Below are positions 17,403 to 25,630 of a stretch of DNA of 64,000 nucleotides, piece by piece. Within the stretch, counting starts at the first letter, position 1; every line of letters starts with the position of its first letter. The notes below the pieces were generated by a model. That model was not told the DNA's origin. It did no database searches and saw only the letters and a list, made by a program, of their open reading frames with translations. The translations under genes were made by a program, and so were the position numbers. Origin of the DNA: an uncultured Allomuricauda sp. (GTDB lineage Bacteria; Bacteroidota; Bacteroidia; Flavobacteriales; Flavobacteriaceae); the NCBI RefSeq assembly GCF_947499585.1, contig NZ_CANMOO010000001.1:682001-746000 (forward strand), written 5' to 3'.

Positions 17403-18188
17403 ATGAATAATCAATTATTAAAGAACAAGAATGCACTCGTTTTTGGAGCTAAGGGAGCTACAGGGCTACAAGTATCAAAAGCATTAAAAATGCAGGGAGC
17501 TACTGTTTATATGTCTGACATTAACGTAGATGGTATTGCAGAAGAATCGGAATTGGGCCAAGTGCGAAAGCTAGATACTTTGGACGAGGAAGCTGTTTTA
17601 CAGTATTTTGATTGGTTTAAAAAGGAGGATATAAATGTTGATATTGTCATTAATTTAAGTGCTTCAAACCCTGCTGAATACAATCATGGAAAGCCCGCAA
17701 TGGAAGTGTCGTTAGAGCAGTTTATGATGCCTTTGAAATCTACAACAGCTTGCCAGTTTCTTACCGCAAAAGCCGCTTACCCAATTATGTCCAAACAAGG
17801 ACAAGGAGTTATTATTTTCATCACTTCTACTTTAGCTAAAGTAGGCTCTCCGTGGAGTCCTGCCTTAACGGCATCTCATGCCGCTACGGAAGGGTTGTTG
17901 AAAAGTCTGGCAAACGAATGGGGACCAGAGGGAGTAAGGGTAATTGGCGTAAGAACGGAGGCAATGCCGGATTCCCCTACAATTGATTATACCTTCACTA
18001 CCATGGGTTTAAATATGGGAATAAGCAGAGATGAAATGCAGCAATTTATAGTGGAAAACAAAACGGCCATGAAAAAACTTCCTTCCACAGAAAATACGGC
18101 AAACGTTGTAGTTTTAGCAGCATCTGAACTAGCAAGCCATATGACCGGAACTATCATGAACCAATCTGTGGGGCACATTTTAGAGTAG
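17403..18188 (+). CDS. atypical SDR-fold protein lacking the catalytic Tyr and Lys
   Basis: A 261-residue Rossmann protein aligned to SDRs. The nucleotide loop is degenerate (FGAKGATG, 14-21). The active-site block reads FITSTLAKVG then SPALTASHAATEGLLKSLA: the position of the catalytic Tyr is Leu and that of Lys is His, and the usual VNAVAPG segment reads VIGVRTEAM. Cofactor binding may survive, but classical SDR chemistry should not. It may be a non-catalytic or differently acting SDR homologue. Third gene of the HxlR operon, followed by a 15-bp hairpin terminator. Confidence 0.75.
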   Translation: MNNQLLKNKNALVFGAKGATGLQVSKALKMQGATVYMSDINVDGIAEESELGQVRKLDTLDEEAVLQYFDWFKKEDINVDIVINLSASNPAEYNHGKPAMEVSLEQFMMPLKSTTACQFLTAKAAYPIMSKQGQGVIIFITSTLAKVGSPWSPALTASHAATEGLLKSLANEWGPEGVRVIGVRTEAMPDSPTIDYTFTTMGLNMGISRDEMQQFIVENKTAMKKLPSTENTANVVVLAASELASHMTGTIMNQSVGHILE

Positions 18189-18203
18189 TTACCTGATTAG
18201 ATA

Positions 18204-18244
18204 TTGATTCACTCTGTTAACATCAACAGAGTGAATCAAGTTTT
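18204..18244 (+). terminator. terminator of the DUF1330-SRPBCC-SDR operon
   Basis: A perfect 15-bp stem (TTGATTCACTCTGTT with its complement at 18225-18239), a six-base loop, then GTTTT. It begins 15 bases past the SDR stop. Confidence 0.8.
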
Positions 18245-18335
18245 AAGCTGTATTTATAACGTTTAAGATATGGTATCGATTTAATACTAAAACAAGTTCG
18301 GCATAGATAGTAATGTTAGACTTAATATTAGTGGC

Positions 18336-18755
18336 TTATTTCGTAAAAGGTTGTCCCTCTCCAGTCTCACATAATGCTTTAAGACTATCCAAAAATCTAC
18401 CCCAATGGTGATTGCAAAACCCAAAGAATTCACTTTCTTCTGCCCAATTTAAATGAGAAAACTTGAGAAAAGTAATGCCCTCTTTTTCTTCCAATTCAAA
18501 AGATAAATTAGTCCCAATCCACTCCTTATCTCCATCTACACATTCCCAATAGACTTCACTTGGTGAATTCAGTTTTGAAATTTTCATTTTGTTGAAATAT
18601 TCGTCTCCAAATTTAAAATGATTTATGCTTCCTTCTTCTGGTTTTGCTGATGTTTGACTCGTCCACCAGCCCTTTAGTCCATCCTCCATCGTTATTGCAT
18701 CATACACTTGTTTTACAGATGCGTTAATTGTTAGGTTGTGTCTAATATTTGCCAT
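18336..18755 (-). CDS. SRPBCC-domain protein (AHSA1-like)
   Basis: A 139-residue helix-grip protein. It opens NLTINASVKQVYDAITMEDG then LKGWWTSQT, and closes with a C-terminal helix HHWGRFLDSLKALCETGEGQ. It resembles the 16928 gene in layout (WW after the first helix, and a G-E/T-G-T/Q tail), suggesting related subfamilies. Cavity-type ligand binding is the family property; the ligand is unknown. It is a single gene facing the HxlR operon and is divergent from mtaB. Confidence 0.8.
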   Translation of the reverse strand: MANIRHNLTINASVKQVYDAITMEDGLKGWWTSQTSAKPEEGSINHFKFGDEYFNKMKISKLNSPSEVYWECVDGDKEWIGTNLSFELEEKEGITFLKFSHLNWAEESEFFGFCNHHWGRFLDSLKALCETGEGQPFTK

Positions 18756-18930
18756 TTGTTCTCAAGATGATTTATTTTAACTATATGACGAACTCAATCC
18801 AAATAATTGGACAAGAATTGATTTTTATTGTCACAAACATTTAGGGGATGGCTTATTTGCAAGACCGGCCAATAAACAAAAATCAAATCAATTTAGTAAC
18901 TTTGCAGCCCTTAAAATCAAGGGTTTACTC

Positions 18931-20259
18931 ATGAACAAAAAAGTTGCCTTTTATACACTTGGTTGCAAACTTAATTTCTCTGAGACCTCTACCATTGCTA
19001 GAAGTTTTGAAAGTGAGGGTTTTGACCGTGTTGACTTTTCTGAAAAGGCGGATATCTACGTCATCAATACGTGCTCGGTCACTGAAAATGCCGATAAACG
19101 TTTTAAAACTATTGTAAAACAAGCTCAAAAAAGCAATTCAGATGCTTTTGTAGCTGCCGTTGGCTGCTACGCACAACTAAAACCAGAGCAATTAGCTGCT
19201 GTAGATGGTGTGGATTTAGTGCTGGGAGCAACGGAAAAATTTAAGATTACCGACTACCTTAATGATTTAACTAAAAATGATAGGGGAGAGGTACATTCAT
19301 GTGAAATTGAAGATGCAGATTTTTATGTGGGAAGCTATGCCATTGGAGACAGGACCAGAGCTTTTTTAAAGGTTCAGGATGGGTGCGACTATAAATGTAC
19401 GTATTGTACCATCCCATTGGCCAGAGGTATTTCTCGTAGTGATACTTTACAGAATGTACTGAATAATGCTGCTGAAATTGCTTCCAAAGACATTAAAGAA
19501 ATTGTACTAACCGGTGTCAATATTGGAGATTACGGTAAGGGAGAGTTTGGAAATAAAAAACACGAGCATACCTTTTTGGATTTGGTCAAGGCTTTGGATG
19601 AAATAGACGGAATACATCGTTTAAGAATATCATCTATTGAGCCTAATCTTTTAAAAAACGAGACAATTGATTTTGTTTCCAAGAGCAATTCATTTGTGCC
19701 CCATTTTCATATTCCCTTGCAGAGTGGTAGTGACGATATTTTAAAATTGATGCGGCGCAGGTACTTATCCAATCTATACATTGATAGGGTAAATCGAATT
19801 AAGCAAGCCATGCCACACGCTTGCATTGGAGTGGATGTTATTGTTGGTTTCCCTGGTGAAACAGATGAGCACTTCTTGGAAACCTATCATTTCCTAAACG
19901 AACTGGATATCTCCTATTTACACGTATTCACCTATTCTGAAAGGGATAATACCTTAGCAGCAGAAATGGAAAACGTGGTTCAAAAAAATATCAGAAGTAA
20001 ACGAAGTAAAATGTTGCGTGGACTTTCGGTAAAAAAACGAAGAGCATTTTATGAGAGTCAGATAGGGAGTGTACGCACGGTTTTATTTGAAGGAGAAAAC
20101 AAGTCAGGTTACATTCACGGTTTTACTGAAAACTATGTAAAAGTAAAGGCTCCTTGGAATCCAGAATTGATTAACACGTTGCATGAAGTGGAACTAACCA
20201 AGATAGATGAAGATGGATTGGTCCGTTTCGAGTTTGTTTCAGATAAAGTTTTGGCATAA
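18931..20259 (+). CDS. mtaB: tRNA t6A37 methylthiotransferase MtaB
   Basis: A 442-residue radical-SAM methylthiotransferase that converts t6A37 to ms2t6A37 in tRNAs. The N-terminal domain carries the three cysteines for the auxiliary cluster (Cys12 in TLGCKLN, Cys48 in NTCSVT, Cys79 in VGCYAQ). The radical SAM motif is CDYKCTYC (Cys152, 156 and 159), and a C-terminal TRAM-like domain follows. GCKLNFSETS in place of GCQMN distinguishes MtaB from MiaB and RimO. A -7-like TAACTTTG lies at 18897-18904, and a terminator follows the stop directly. Confidence 0.92.
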   Translation: MNKKVAFYTLGCKLNFSETSTIARSFESEGFDRVDFSEKADIYVINTCSVTENADKRFKTIVKQAQKSNSDAFVAAVGCYAQLKPEQLAAVDGVDLVLGATEKFKITDYLNDLTKNDRGEVHSCEIEDADFYVGSYAIGDRTRAFLKVQDGCDYKCTYCTIPLARGISRSDTLQNVLNNAAEIASKDIKEIVLTGVNIGDYGKGEFGNKKHEHTFLDLVKALDEIDGIHRLRISSIEPNLLKNETIDFVSKSNSFVPHFHIPLQSGSDDILKLMRRRYLSNLYIDRVNRIKQAMPHACIGVDVIVGFPGETDEHFLETYHFLNELDISYLHVFTYSERDNTLAAEMENVVQKNIRSKRSKMLRGLSVKKRRAFYESQIGSVRTVLFEGENKSGYIHGFTENYVKVKAPWNPELINTLHEVELTKIDEDGLVRFEFVSDKVLA

Positions 20260-20260
20260 A

Positions 20261-20286
20261 AAAAACCTCTCGAATGAGAGGTTTTT
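20261..20286. terminator. bidirectional terminator between mtaB and the GNAT gene
   Basis: An 11-bp stem AAAAACCTCTC / GAGAGGTTTTT with a GAAT loop starts right after the mtaB stop. The A/T ends give a T-run on both strands, serving the convergent genes. Confidence 0.85.
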
Positions 20287-20305
20287 AGTTCTTTTTACTT
20301 TTTAA

Positions 20306-20599
20306 TTAGATGCGTATTCCCACGGGGAGCATCTCCTTGTACTGTCTGTTCTTTCTTAAAAAACCTGCAATGTGTGGGCTAGTAGGAACAACCCTCAAGT
20401 TTTTCTCTTGTATCTGATGTAAAACGGCTTTGATAAAAGTTTCTTTAAAGCCTTCTTGTGTAATCTCTTCAGGAATTACAAGTTTGGTTAAAAATACTTT
20501 ACGCTCTTGTGAAGAATACTCAATTTTAGCTAAATGCCCATCCAACTTAGTTTCAAATTGGCGCAAGAAACTATTGTCATTAACTTCCATTTCTGTCAT
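20306..20599 (-). CDS. small GNAT-type N-acetyltransferase (YjdJ-like)
   Basis: A 97-residue member of the short GCN5-related group (Acetyltransf_CG/YjdJ type). The core reads LDGHLAKIEYSSQERKVFLT, then LVIPEEITQEGFKETFIKAVL, and LRVVPTSPHIAGFLRKN. This is the family's half-size GNAT fold with the HTxVP-like loop (VVPTSP) and an invariant F/Y near the C-terminus. Substrates are unknown. Single gene, with its own short upstream region. Confidence 0.78.
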   Translation of the reverse strand: MTEMEVNDNSFLRQFETKLDGHLAKIEYSSQERKVFLTKLVIPEEITQEGFKETFIKAVLHQIQEKNLRVVPTSPHIAGFLRKNRQYKEMLPVGIRI

Positions 20600-20761
20600 A
20601 TAGAATTATTTTAAAATTGACACTGTCTAATTACCGAAGTGGTAATTCTGTTGATCCCATTTAAATTGCATATGTGATATTAAGTGGGGCTAATTGCAAA
20701 AGGGTTACAAAATTAGTCAAAAATTAGTTAATTTCCTAGCCTAATAGATATTTGGTGAGAA

Positions 20762-21439
20762 ATGCCCGACAACAAAATACATGTATACCTTATACCAGGA
20801 ATGGCTGCCAACTCATCGATATTTGATGGAATTAAATTGCCTTCTGAAACTTTTGCAACGCATAAATTAGAATGGTTTATTCCTAAAAAAGGAATGACCT
20901 TTGAAGCATATGCCAAAGAAATGGCTCTGAATATTGTTCATGAGAACCCGGTATTGCTCGGAGTATCGTTTGGAGGCCTCTTGGCCCAAGAAATAGCAAA
21001 GCATATTAAAGTATCCAAAATTATAGCGGTCTCCTGTGTTAAAAAAAGCAGCGAACTACCTAAAAGGATGATTTTTGCCAAGTACACCAAAGTCCACAAA
21101 TTATTGCCCACTGGTTTAGTAAACAATGTGGAGCTTTTAGCCAAATATGCCTTTGGCGAAACGGTTACCAAGCGTCTAGAACTCTATGAAAAGTACCTTT
21201 CCGTTAGAGATAAATATTATATAGATTGGGCCATTGACAATATTGTAGGCTGGGAGCAAACCATCCCGCCAAAGAACCTTGTCCATATTCAAGGTGAAAA
21301 AGATGCTGTATTTCCAATAGCGAACATTAGAGATTGTATTCCCGTTAAAAATGGAACCCATGCCATGATAATTCATCGCGCTAAGTGGTTTAATGAGAAC
21401 CTGTCTGCAATTATTTTAGAAGAAGGAAGTTCTATATAG
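20762..21439 (+). CDS. alpha/beta hydrolase
   Basis: A 225-residue alpha/beta-hydrolase. The nucleophile elbow is GVSFGG (Ser69), the acid is probably Asp181 (HIQGEKDAVFP) and the base His200 (GTHAM), so the triad is complete. There is no signal peptide. The short cap region and IPGMAANSSIFDG oxyanion-hole start are usual for small esterase- or thioesterase-like members; the substrate is unknown. It lies 30 bases upstream of the lytic transglycosylase gene on the same strand, so the two may be co-transcribed. Confidence 0.8.
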   Translation: MPDNKIHVYLIPGMAANSSIFDGIKLPSETFATHKLEWFIPKKGMTFEAYAKEMALNIVHENPVLLGVSFGGLLAQEIAKHIKVSKIIAVSCVKKSSELPKRMIFAKYTKVHKLLPTGLVNNVELLAKYAFGETVTKRLELYEKYLSVRDKYYIDWAIDNIVGWEQTIPPKNLVHIQGEKDAVFPIANIRDCIPVKNGTHAMIIHRAKWFNENLSAIILEEGSSI

Positions 21440-21469
21440 TATCTTTACGTAACACATAGAAGTGATAGC

Positions 21470-22429
21470 ATGAAACACATTAAAAATATATTAGCGGTTA
21501 TTGGATTAGTGGTAGTTGTCGGCAGTCTTATTTTCGCCGTACAATCTGCTCCAGAAGATAAAATGGAAAAAACAGAAGTTGTTGATGCTAAAAAAACTGC
21601 TTCTGACGGATATAAAATAAGTGCAATTGAGATTCCGAAGGATTTAAATTTTGCAGGAGAGCCAGTACCTTTTGAAGACCCGGAAGTTATGGAAAGGGTA
21701 GACCGGGAATTTTTGGTGAACACCTATTGGCAATCCAATGCGTTGCTGTTAATGAAGCGTGCCAATAAATACTTCCCCATTATAGAGCCAATTCTGGCAA
21801 AAAATGGGGTCCCAGACGATTTTAAATATTTGGCCGTTGCTGAAAGCGCATTGATAGATGTTGCCTCACCCAAAGGTGCAGCAGGGATGTGGCACTTTAT
21901 GAGAGCAACTGGCAAAGAATATGGTTTAGAGGTAAATGCCAATGTTGACGAGCGGTATCATATTAGAAAGTCTACGCAAGCGGCCTGTGATTACATTAAC
22001 AAATGGAAAAAACGTTTTGGCACATGGACGCTTACTGCTGCAACATATAATGCTGGTCCGGGCGGGGTTAGAAAATATATGAACATTCAAAAAGTAGATA
22101 ACTACTATGATCTTTTGTTAGGTCAGGAAACAGGGCGCTATGTTTTTAGGATTTTGGCACTTAAGGAAATCCTCTCTAACCCTGATAAATATGGTTTTGA
22201 TGTAGAGAAAGATGATTTCTATAATGCAGTCCCCACATTTACAGTTGAAATTGATGAACCAGTTGCCAGTTGGGCAGACTTTGCGAAGGAATATGAAATC
22301 AATTATAAAATTTTGAAGAGACATAACCCTTGGTTGCGTGAACCTCACTTGAACAATAGCTCTGGTAAAAAGTATGTTGTTGAAATCCCTAACAAAGGGT
22401 ATTACCGCAGCACCAACGCAGGTCAATAG
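21470..22429 (+). CDS. membrane-anchored lytic murein transglycosylase (SLT/MltD-like)
   Basis: A 319-residue protein with one N-terminal membrane segment (about 8-25) and a GH23 lysozyme-like domain (about 95-240). The catalytic Glu125 is in LAVAESALIDVASP, followed by KGAAGMWHFM and the TYNAGPGGVRKYM motif. It should cleave peptidoglycan with formation of 1,6-anhydro-MurNAc at the periplasmic side. A divergent C-terminal segment (about 250-319: WADFAKEYEINYKILKRHNP) has the look of a single LysM-like unit. The signal ends in AVQSAP, so a cleaved signal peptide is an alternative to an anchor. Confidence 0.85.
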   Translation: MKHIKNILAVIGLVVVVGSLIFAVQSAPEDKMEKTEVVDAKKTASDGYKISAIEIPKDLNFAGEPVPFEDPEVMERVDREFLVNTYWQSNALLLMKRANKYFPIIEPILAKNGVPDDFKYLAVAESALIDVASPKGAAGMWHFMRATGKEYGLEVNANVDERYHIRKSTQAACDYINKWKKRFGTWTLTAATYNAGPGGVRKYMNIQKVDNYYDLLLGQETGRYVFRILALKEILSNPDKYGFDVEKDDFYNAVPTFTVEIDEPVASWADFAKEYEINYKILKRHNPWLREPHLNNSSGKKYVVEIPNKGYYRSTNAGQ

Positions 22430-22478
22430 TTTTACCTGACGATTTGGTTTTGAAAAAGCAAAGATTTTTTTGAGATTT

Positions 22479-22711
22479 CACTTATCGGTTCGGCTATGGC
22501 AAGTAGGGCAGGTACGCCGTCTGCGATAGCAGCGGGCGAGTTGATGTGCTGGCATCGTTTCCGTCTGCGCTGGTAGTCGGAGCTTTTTGTTTTGTATTTT
22601 TCTTTTTTATATCAAATGACAAATCCAAAAGATTTGGCGGACTTGGCAAACACGCCCAAGCATTTAAATTTAACACTTTATGCCCTATTTGCTATAGGCA
22701 TTGTTGGCAAT
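22479..22711 (-). repeat. attC-like structured tail of element A
   Basis: This fills the gene-free stretch after the MddA-like gene. Shared with the element B tail are the opening TGCC(A/T)AACAATGCCTA, a block AAATCTTTTGGATTTG followed by an A-rich stretch, a perfectly conserved 16-mer GCGCAGACGGAAACGA (22570-22555) and the closing AACCGATAAGTGA. It includes several internal inverted repeats, such as GCC-TAT/ATA-GGC near 22682-22699. A 60-codon open frame here is judged not to be a gene. Confidence 0.7.
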
Positions 22712-22721
22712 AGTTTTTTAA

Positions 22722-23462
22722 TCAATCAGTTTTTCTTTTTGTAAAAGGTATCATCATAGGTGTTTTCTTCATATATGCTAAATATTTAGATTTAAAATTT
22801 TCCTTTAAATCTTTTTCTTCATATAGAGCTCCAATGAAGAAATACAAAGTCAAAAGAACGGCGAATACTAAATGTGTTGCTGACATCACTGGTGTAAACC
22901 ATAGTCCCATAATGCCACCTAAGTACAACGGATGCCTTGTATATTTATAAAATGAAACCACTTTAAATTCTAATTCAGTATATGGTTTATTTAATAGTTC
23001 TAAATAGGTTTGTCGTAGACCAAATAAATCAAAATGATTGATTAGAAAAGTACTTACAAATAAAATTACCCAACCTAAAAAAAATAAAACGTACATAGTA
23101 TAAAATAGAATGCTTCCTTCTTCAATTGTCCATATGTTACCACCAATTGGTTCCCAGTTCCATATAAGAACAAAGAGCAAAATACCTGCTTGTAGTACAT
23201 AGGTACTTCTTTCTACGGGTCTTGGAAGAACTTTAGTAATCCAATTTTTAAATGATTTTCTAGCCATTACGCTATGCGGTACTGCAAAAAGTAATACAAG
23301 TGCAAGATTTTTTAAAAGCGCATAATAAAATGGGACTTCAGGATTTCTGTCGATTGATATTTCCGGAATCAAATGACTTATCGATAAAATCCAAAATAAT
23401 AGAGAAGCAAAGCCAATACAATAACAGATAATTGAGTAGACGAACATGAATAGTTGTTTCAT
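22722..23462 (-). CDS. MddA-like methanethiol S-methyltransferase (NnrU/ICMT-type membrane protein)
   Basis: A 246-residue membrane protein starting at MKQLFMFVYS; an ATG 12 codons upstream is possible but less like the family. Five to six hydrophobic helices are visible. Family-type motifs are HSVMARKSFKNWITKVLP, RSTYVLQAGILL, WEPIGGNIW, HFDLFGLRQTYL, and the isoprenylcysteine-methyltransferase-like YTRHPLYLGG with a late EEKDL. These agree with MddA, which uses SAM to convert methanethiol to dimethyl sulfide. Assignment is by recalled family sequence, not a search. It follows an AraC gene inside element A and is AT-rich. Confidence 0.7.
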   Translation of the reverse strand: MKQLFMFVYSIICYCIGFASLLFWILSISHLIPEISIDRNPEVPFYYALLKNLALVLLFAVPHSVMARKSFKNWITKVLPRPVERSTYVLQAGILLFVLIWNWEPIGGNIWTIEEGSILFYTMYVLFFLGWVILFVSTFLINHFDLFGLRQTYLELLNKPYTELEFKVVSFYKYTRHPLYLGGIMGLWFTPVMSATHLVFAVLLTLYFFIGALYEEKDLKENFKSKYLAYMKKTPMMIPFTKRKTD

Positions 23463-23562
23463 AATATTTAGTTGAATTAATAATGACTCAAAATTCAATT
23501 AAATAAGCGACTACAAATTTGCTGAGCTGTCCTAAAAATATTCTCTAAAGCTCAAAAGTAAC

Positions 23563-24432
23563 CTATGAACTAGCATTTAGTTTCCTAAACTGATTTGGGG
23601 GCAACTTGTATTTTTCTTTAAAGGCTCGAATAAAATGAGATGTATTCTTAAATCCACTATCATAACAAATTTCATTGATGTTCAATTGGGTGTTAATGAG
23701 TAGCATTTTACTGTAGGTAAGTCTTCTATTAATGAGCCACTTTAATGGTGAGGTTTCAAAACACTTTTTGAAATCTCTCTTAAAACTTGAAAGACTTCGC
23801 CCTGATAGTTTTGCAAAAGCTTCGATTGGAAGATCATATTGAAAGTTAGCATTCATAATATTTTCAATACTAGCCTTCTTTTGATTTGAGATCTCGAGCA
23901 ATAAATTTTTAAATGCGCTATTTTTTTTATTAAGGGTGATATTGTAAATCAATTCTTTGAATTTTAGCTCCACAAGTTCAGCCGGAATAGCTTCATTCAT
24001 TGTCAGATATTGTAAAATACTCTGTATTAAAATCTGGAACGAACTGTTGGTCTTAATTTTTAATATACCATCTTCTGTAACTTTGTCTTGAGAAGCTCTT
24101 GATGATAAATGATTTTGCAAAGTAAATTTTCTGATGAACTCATCATTCATAAAAAAGAGCATAACGCAATAGTCTTCTTCAAGATATTGCTTTGTAGCAT
24201 ACACCCCTTTTTTAACAAATAGTGTATCACCTGCAGTAAGACCATAGGTTTGTTTAGGAGTTATCCAATCTTTACGACCGTTAATAACGTATGTGATTAA
24301 GTGAGATTTAGTCCATAGTTGAAATTTTTCAACATTTAATGGACATTTATATTCCACCAAAAGAAAGTCATTTCCAATATGCTTATTGAATTTGGGATGC
24401 TTTTTGAAAAAATCATACACATCTATTGTCAT
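23563..24432 (-). CDS. AraC-family regulator of element A
   Basis: A 289-residue AraC-type protein. The N-terminal sensor (about 1-150) contains ITPKQTYGLTAGDTLFVKKG, a cupin-like turn. The DNA-binding domain (about 190-289) reads LPIEAFAKLSGRSLSSFKRD in the first HTH and NINEICYDSGFKNTSHFIRA in the second, followed by FKEKYKLPPNQFRK. It is probably the activator of the MddA-like gene 100 bases downstream on the same strand. A perfect 14-bp palindrome lies just upstream of its start. Gene and neighbour are more AT-rich than the flanking carB or transglycosylase genes. Confidence 0.82.
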   Translation of the reverse strand: MTIDVYDFFKKHPKFNKHIGNDFLLVEYKCPLNVEKFQLWTKSHLITYVINGRKDWITPKQTYGLTAGDTLFVKKGVYATKQYLEEDYCVMLFFMNDEFIRKFTLQNHLSSRASQDKVTEDGILKIKTNSSFQILIQSILQYLTMNEAIPAELVELKFKELIYNITLNKKNSAFKNLLLEISNQKKASIENIMNANFQYDLPIEAFAKLSGRSLSSFKRDFKKCFETSPLKWLINRRLTYSKMLLINTQLNINEICYDSGFKNTSHFIRAFKEKYKLPPNQFRKLNASS

Positions 24433-24453
24433 AATCTTTCGAAAATATTCTAG

Positions 24454-24487
24454 TTCAATATATGTATATAAACTATTGAATTCAATA
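24454..24487. promoter_or_regulatory. palindromic operator candidate upstream of the element A AraC gene
   Basis: TATTGAATTCAATA (24474-24487) is a perfect 14-bp palindrome, and a further TTCAATA copy stands at 24454-24460, 22-55 bases before the AraC start. This is a plausible site for self-control by the AraC protein; no experimental link is visible. Confidence 0.4.
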
Positions 24488-24684
24488 TCATATTTTTTCT
24501 ATTTCAATTATATTTATAGTAGTGTTAGACTAAATTGAAATTATTGCCAACGATAAGCTAAGTGAAGTTAAAGGATTTTATTTTGAAATGCTAGGTTGAC
24601 TTGATGGGTATATCCATCAATTTGACATATAGGGAACTTAACATTTAAAGAAGAGATAACAATCGAAAAGAAGCAAGTGAAAGC

Positions 24685-25200
24685 TTAGATTTTCTTCATC
24701 TGCTGTTGCATCATTTTAATCTGTTCGGTAAGCATATTGTTTTTATCCAACTTCTTTGCTTCCTGCAAAAGCTGGGTAGCTTCACGCTTTCTACGTTTTT
24801 GCATGGAAATGCCGGCAAGGCTTAATTTAGCCATGGCTACATCATAATCCATGGTCAAACCTAACTTCAGGGCTTTTTTAAAGTACTTTTCTGCTTGAGT
24901 AAGATTCTTTTGGGAGTAAATGATGCCGTGCAAATAATTGTAGTAGCCTTGTTGCTTTTTTATTAGGGCAGATTCAGGATTTTTTATTTTACTTAACCAT
25001 TTTTGGGTTCCTTCCATATCTTGTTTACGCATTCTTAAGAATGACATAAGAATCAGTTCATTTCTAAAATAAAGGAAAATGAATACAAGAGAAAGAAAAA
25101 TCAATGCCACACCATTACCTATATACCCTTCAATGAACTGATAGATGGCATATGCAATGATTAGTACGGCTATAACAAGTTTTATATTTTTGTTGAACAT
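24685..25200 (-). CDS. membrane protein with TPR-like repeats
   Basis: A 171-residue protein with two adjacent N-terminal membrane helices (about 7-24 and 28-46) and a soluble part with TPR-like helix pairs. The clearest unit is GYYNYLHGIIYSQKNLTQAE followed by KYFKKALKLGL, with another ending ATQLLQEAKKLDK. The soluble part probably faces the cytoplasm and mediates protein contacts. I do not recognise a named family. It is divergent from rpmH and just outside cassette-like element A; the 115 bases between it and the element show nothing recognisable. Confidence 0.65.
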   Translation of the reverse strand: MFNKNIKLVIAVLIIAYAIYQFIEGYIGNGVALIFLSLVFIFLYFRNELILMSFLRMRKQDMEGTQKWLSKIKNPESALIKKQQGYYNYLHGIIYSQKNLTQAEKYFKKALKLGLTMDYDVAMAKLSLAGISMQKRRKREATQLLQEAKKLDKNNMLTEQIKMMQQQMKKI

Positions 25201-25276
25201 ATTTAGTTGGAATTTTGCCTTAATTTAAGAGGAAGCAAAAGTACTAAAAACTAATTTAAATATTTTCTTTTAGTGC

Positions 25277-25306
25277 TTGCCAAAGTAAAAACTCTTCGTA
25301 TATTTG
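25277..25306 (+). promoter_or_regulatory. Bacteroidota-type promoter of rpmH
   Basis: A -33 TTG at 25277-25279 and -7 TATATTTG at 25299-25306, 19 bases apart. This is a near-perfect match to the group consensus, 65 bases before the rpmH start, as expected for a ribosomal protein gene. Confidence 0.75.
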
Positions 25307-25371
25307 CGCCCAGAATTTTAGAAGAAGATTTTGATTTTCTTTCTAGAAAAATCCAATAAAAGAGTTCAGAA

Positions 25372-25530
25372 ATGAAAAGAACATATCAGCCGTCAAAAAG
25401 GAAGAGAAGAAATAAACATGGTTTTAGAGAACGCATGGCGACTGCCAATGGAAGAAAAGTTCTTGCGAGAAGGAGAGCAAAAGGAAGAAAAAAACTGACT
25501 GTTTCCTCTGAGCCAAGACATAAAAAATAA
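25372..25530 (+). CDS. rpmH: 50S ribosomal protein L34
   Basis: A 52-residue protein beginning [20 protein letters not shown], with the conserved L34 core [20 protein letters not shown] and a short flavobacterial tail [12 protein letters not shown]34 is a small, highly basic component of the large ribosomal subunit. It is a single gene with a strong promoter and terminator; rnpA does not follow it here, unlike the rpmH-rnpA order of many other bacteria. Confidence 0.97.
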   Translation: MKRTYQPSKRKRRNKHGFRERMATANGRKVLARRRAKGRKKLTVSSEPRHKK

Positions 25531-25552
25531 TGACTGTCAATAACTTTTAATT

Positions 25553-25588
25553 AAAGGTGCTACTTTTCAAGTTTAGCACCTTTTTTTT
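25553..25588 (+). terminator. rho-independent terminator of rpmH
   Basis: A 10-bp stem AAAGGTGCTA / TAGCACCTTT, 11-base loop, then a run of T (25581-25588). It sits 22 bases past the rpmH stop. Confidence 0.85.
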
Positions 25589-25630
25589 GACCTATTTTTA
25601 AATTTTTAACAACGAGTAACCCTATTAAGA

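Larger units (their letters stand above)
22479..24569 (-). mobile_element. cassette-like element A (AraC regulator plus MddA-like methyltransferase)
   Basis: Read on the minus strand, AACTTCACTTAGCTTATCG leads into GTTGGCAAT (24551-24543), then two genes, then ATTGCCAAC (22711-22703), the exact complement of that entry motif. A structured non-coding tail then ends in TAGCCGAACCGATAAGTGA (22497-22479). The tail shares blocks with the tail of element B at 63509-63709. The two outer ends are inverted relatives of each other (CTTATCGTT versus AACCGATAAG). No recombinase is present. The layout resembles an integron gene cassette, or alternatively a non-autonomous element with terminal inverted repeats; mobility is inferred. 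Confidence 0.55.

Noticed and set aside
20629..20647. A 7-bp hairpin (AATTACC/GGTAATT) upstream of the small GNAT gene
   Set aside because: Short, AT-rich, without a T-run or matching neighbours; likely chance.
22494..22676. A 60-codon open frame on the minus strand after the MddA-like gene
   Set aside because: It lies wholly within the structured tail of element A, has low-complexity content and no counterpart in the tail of element B.
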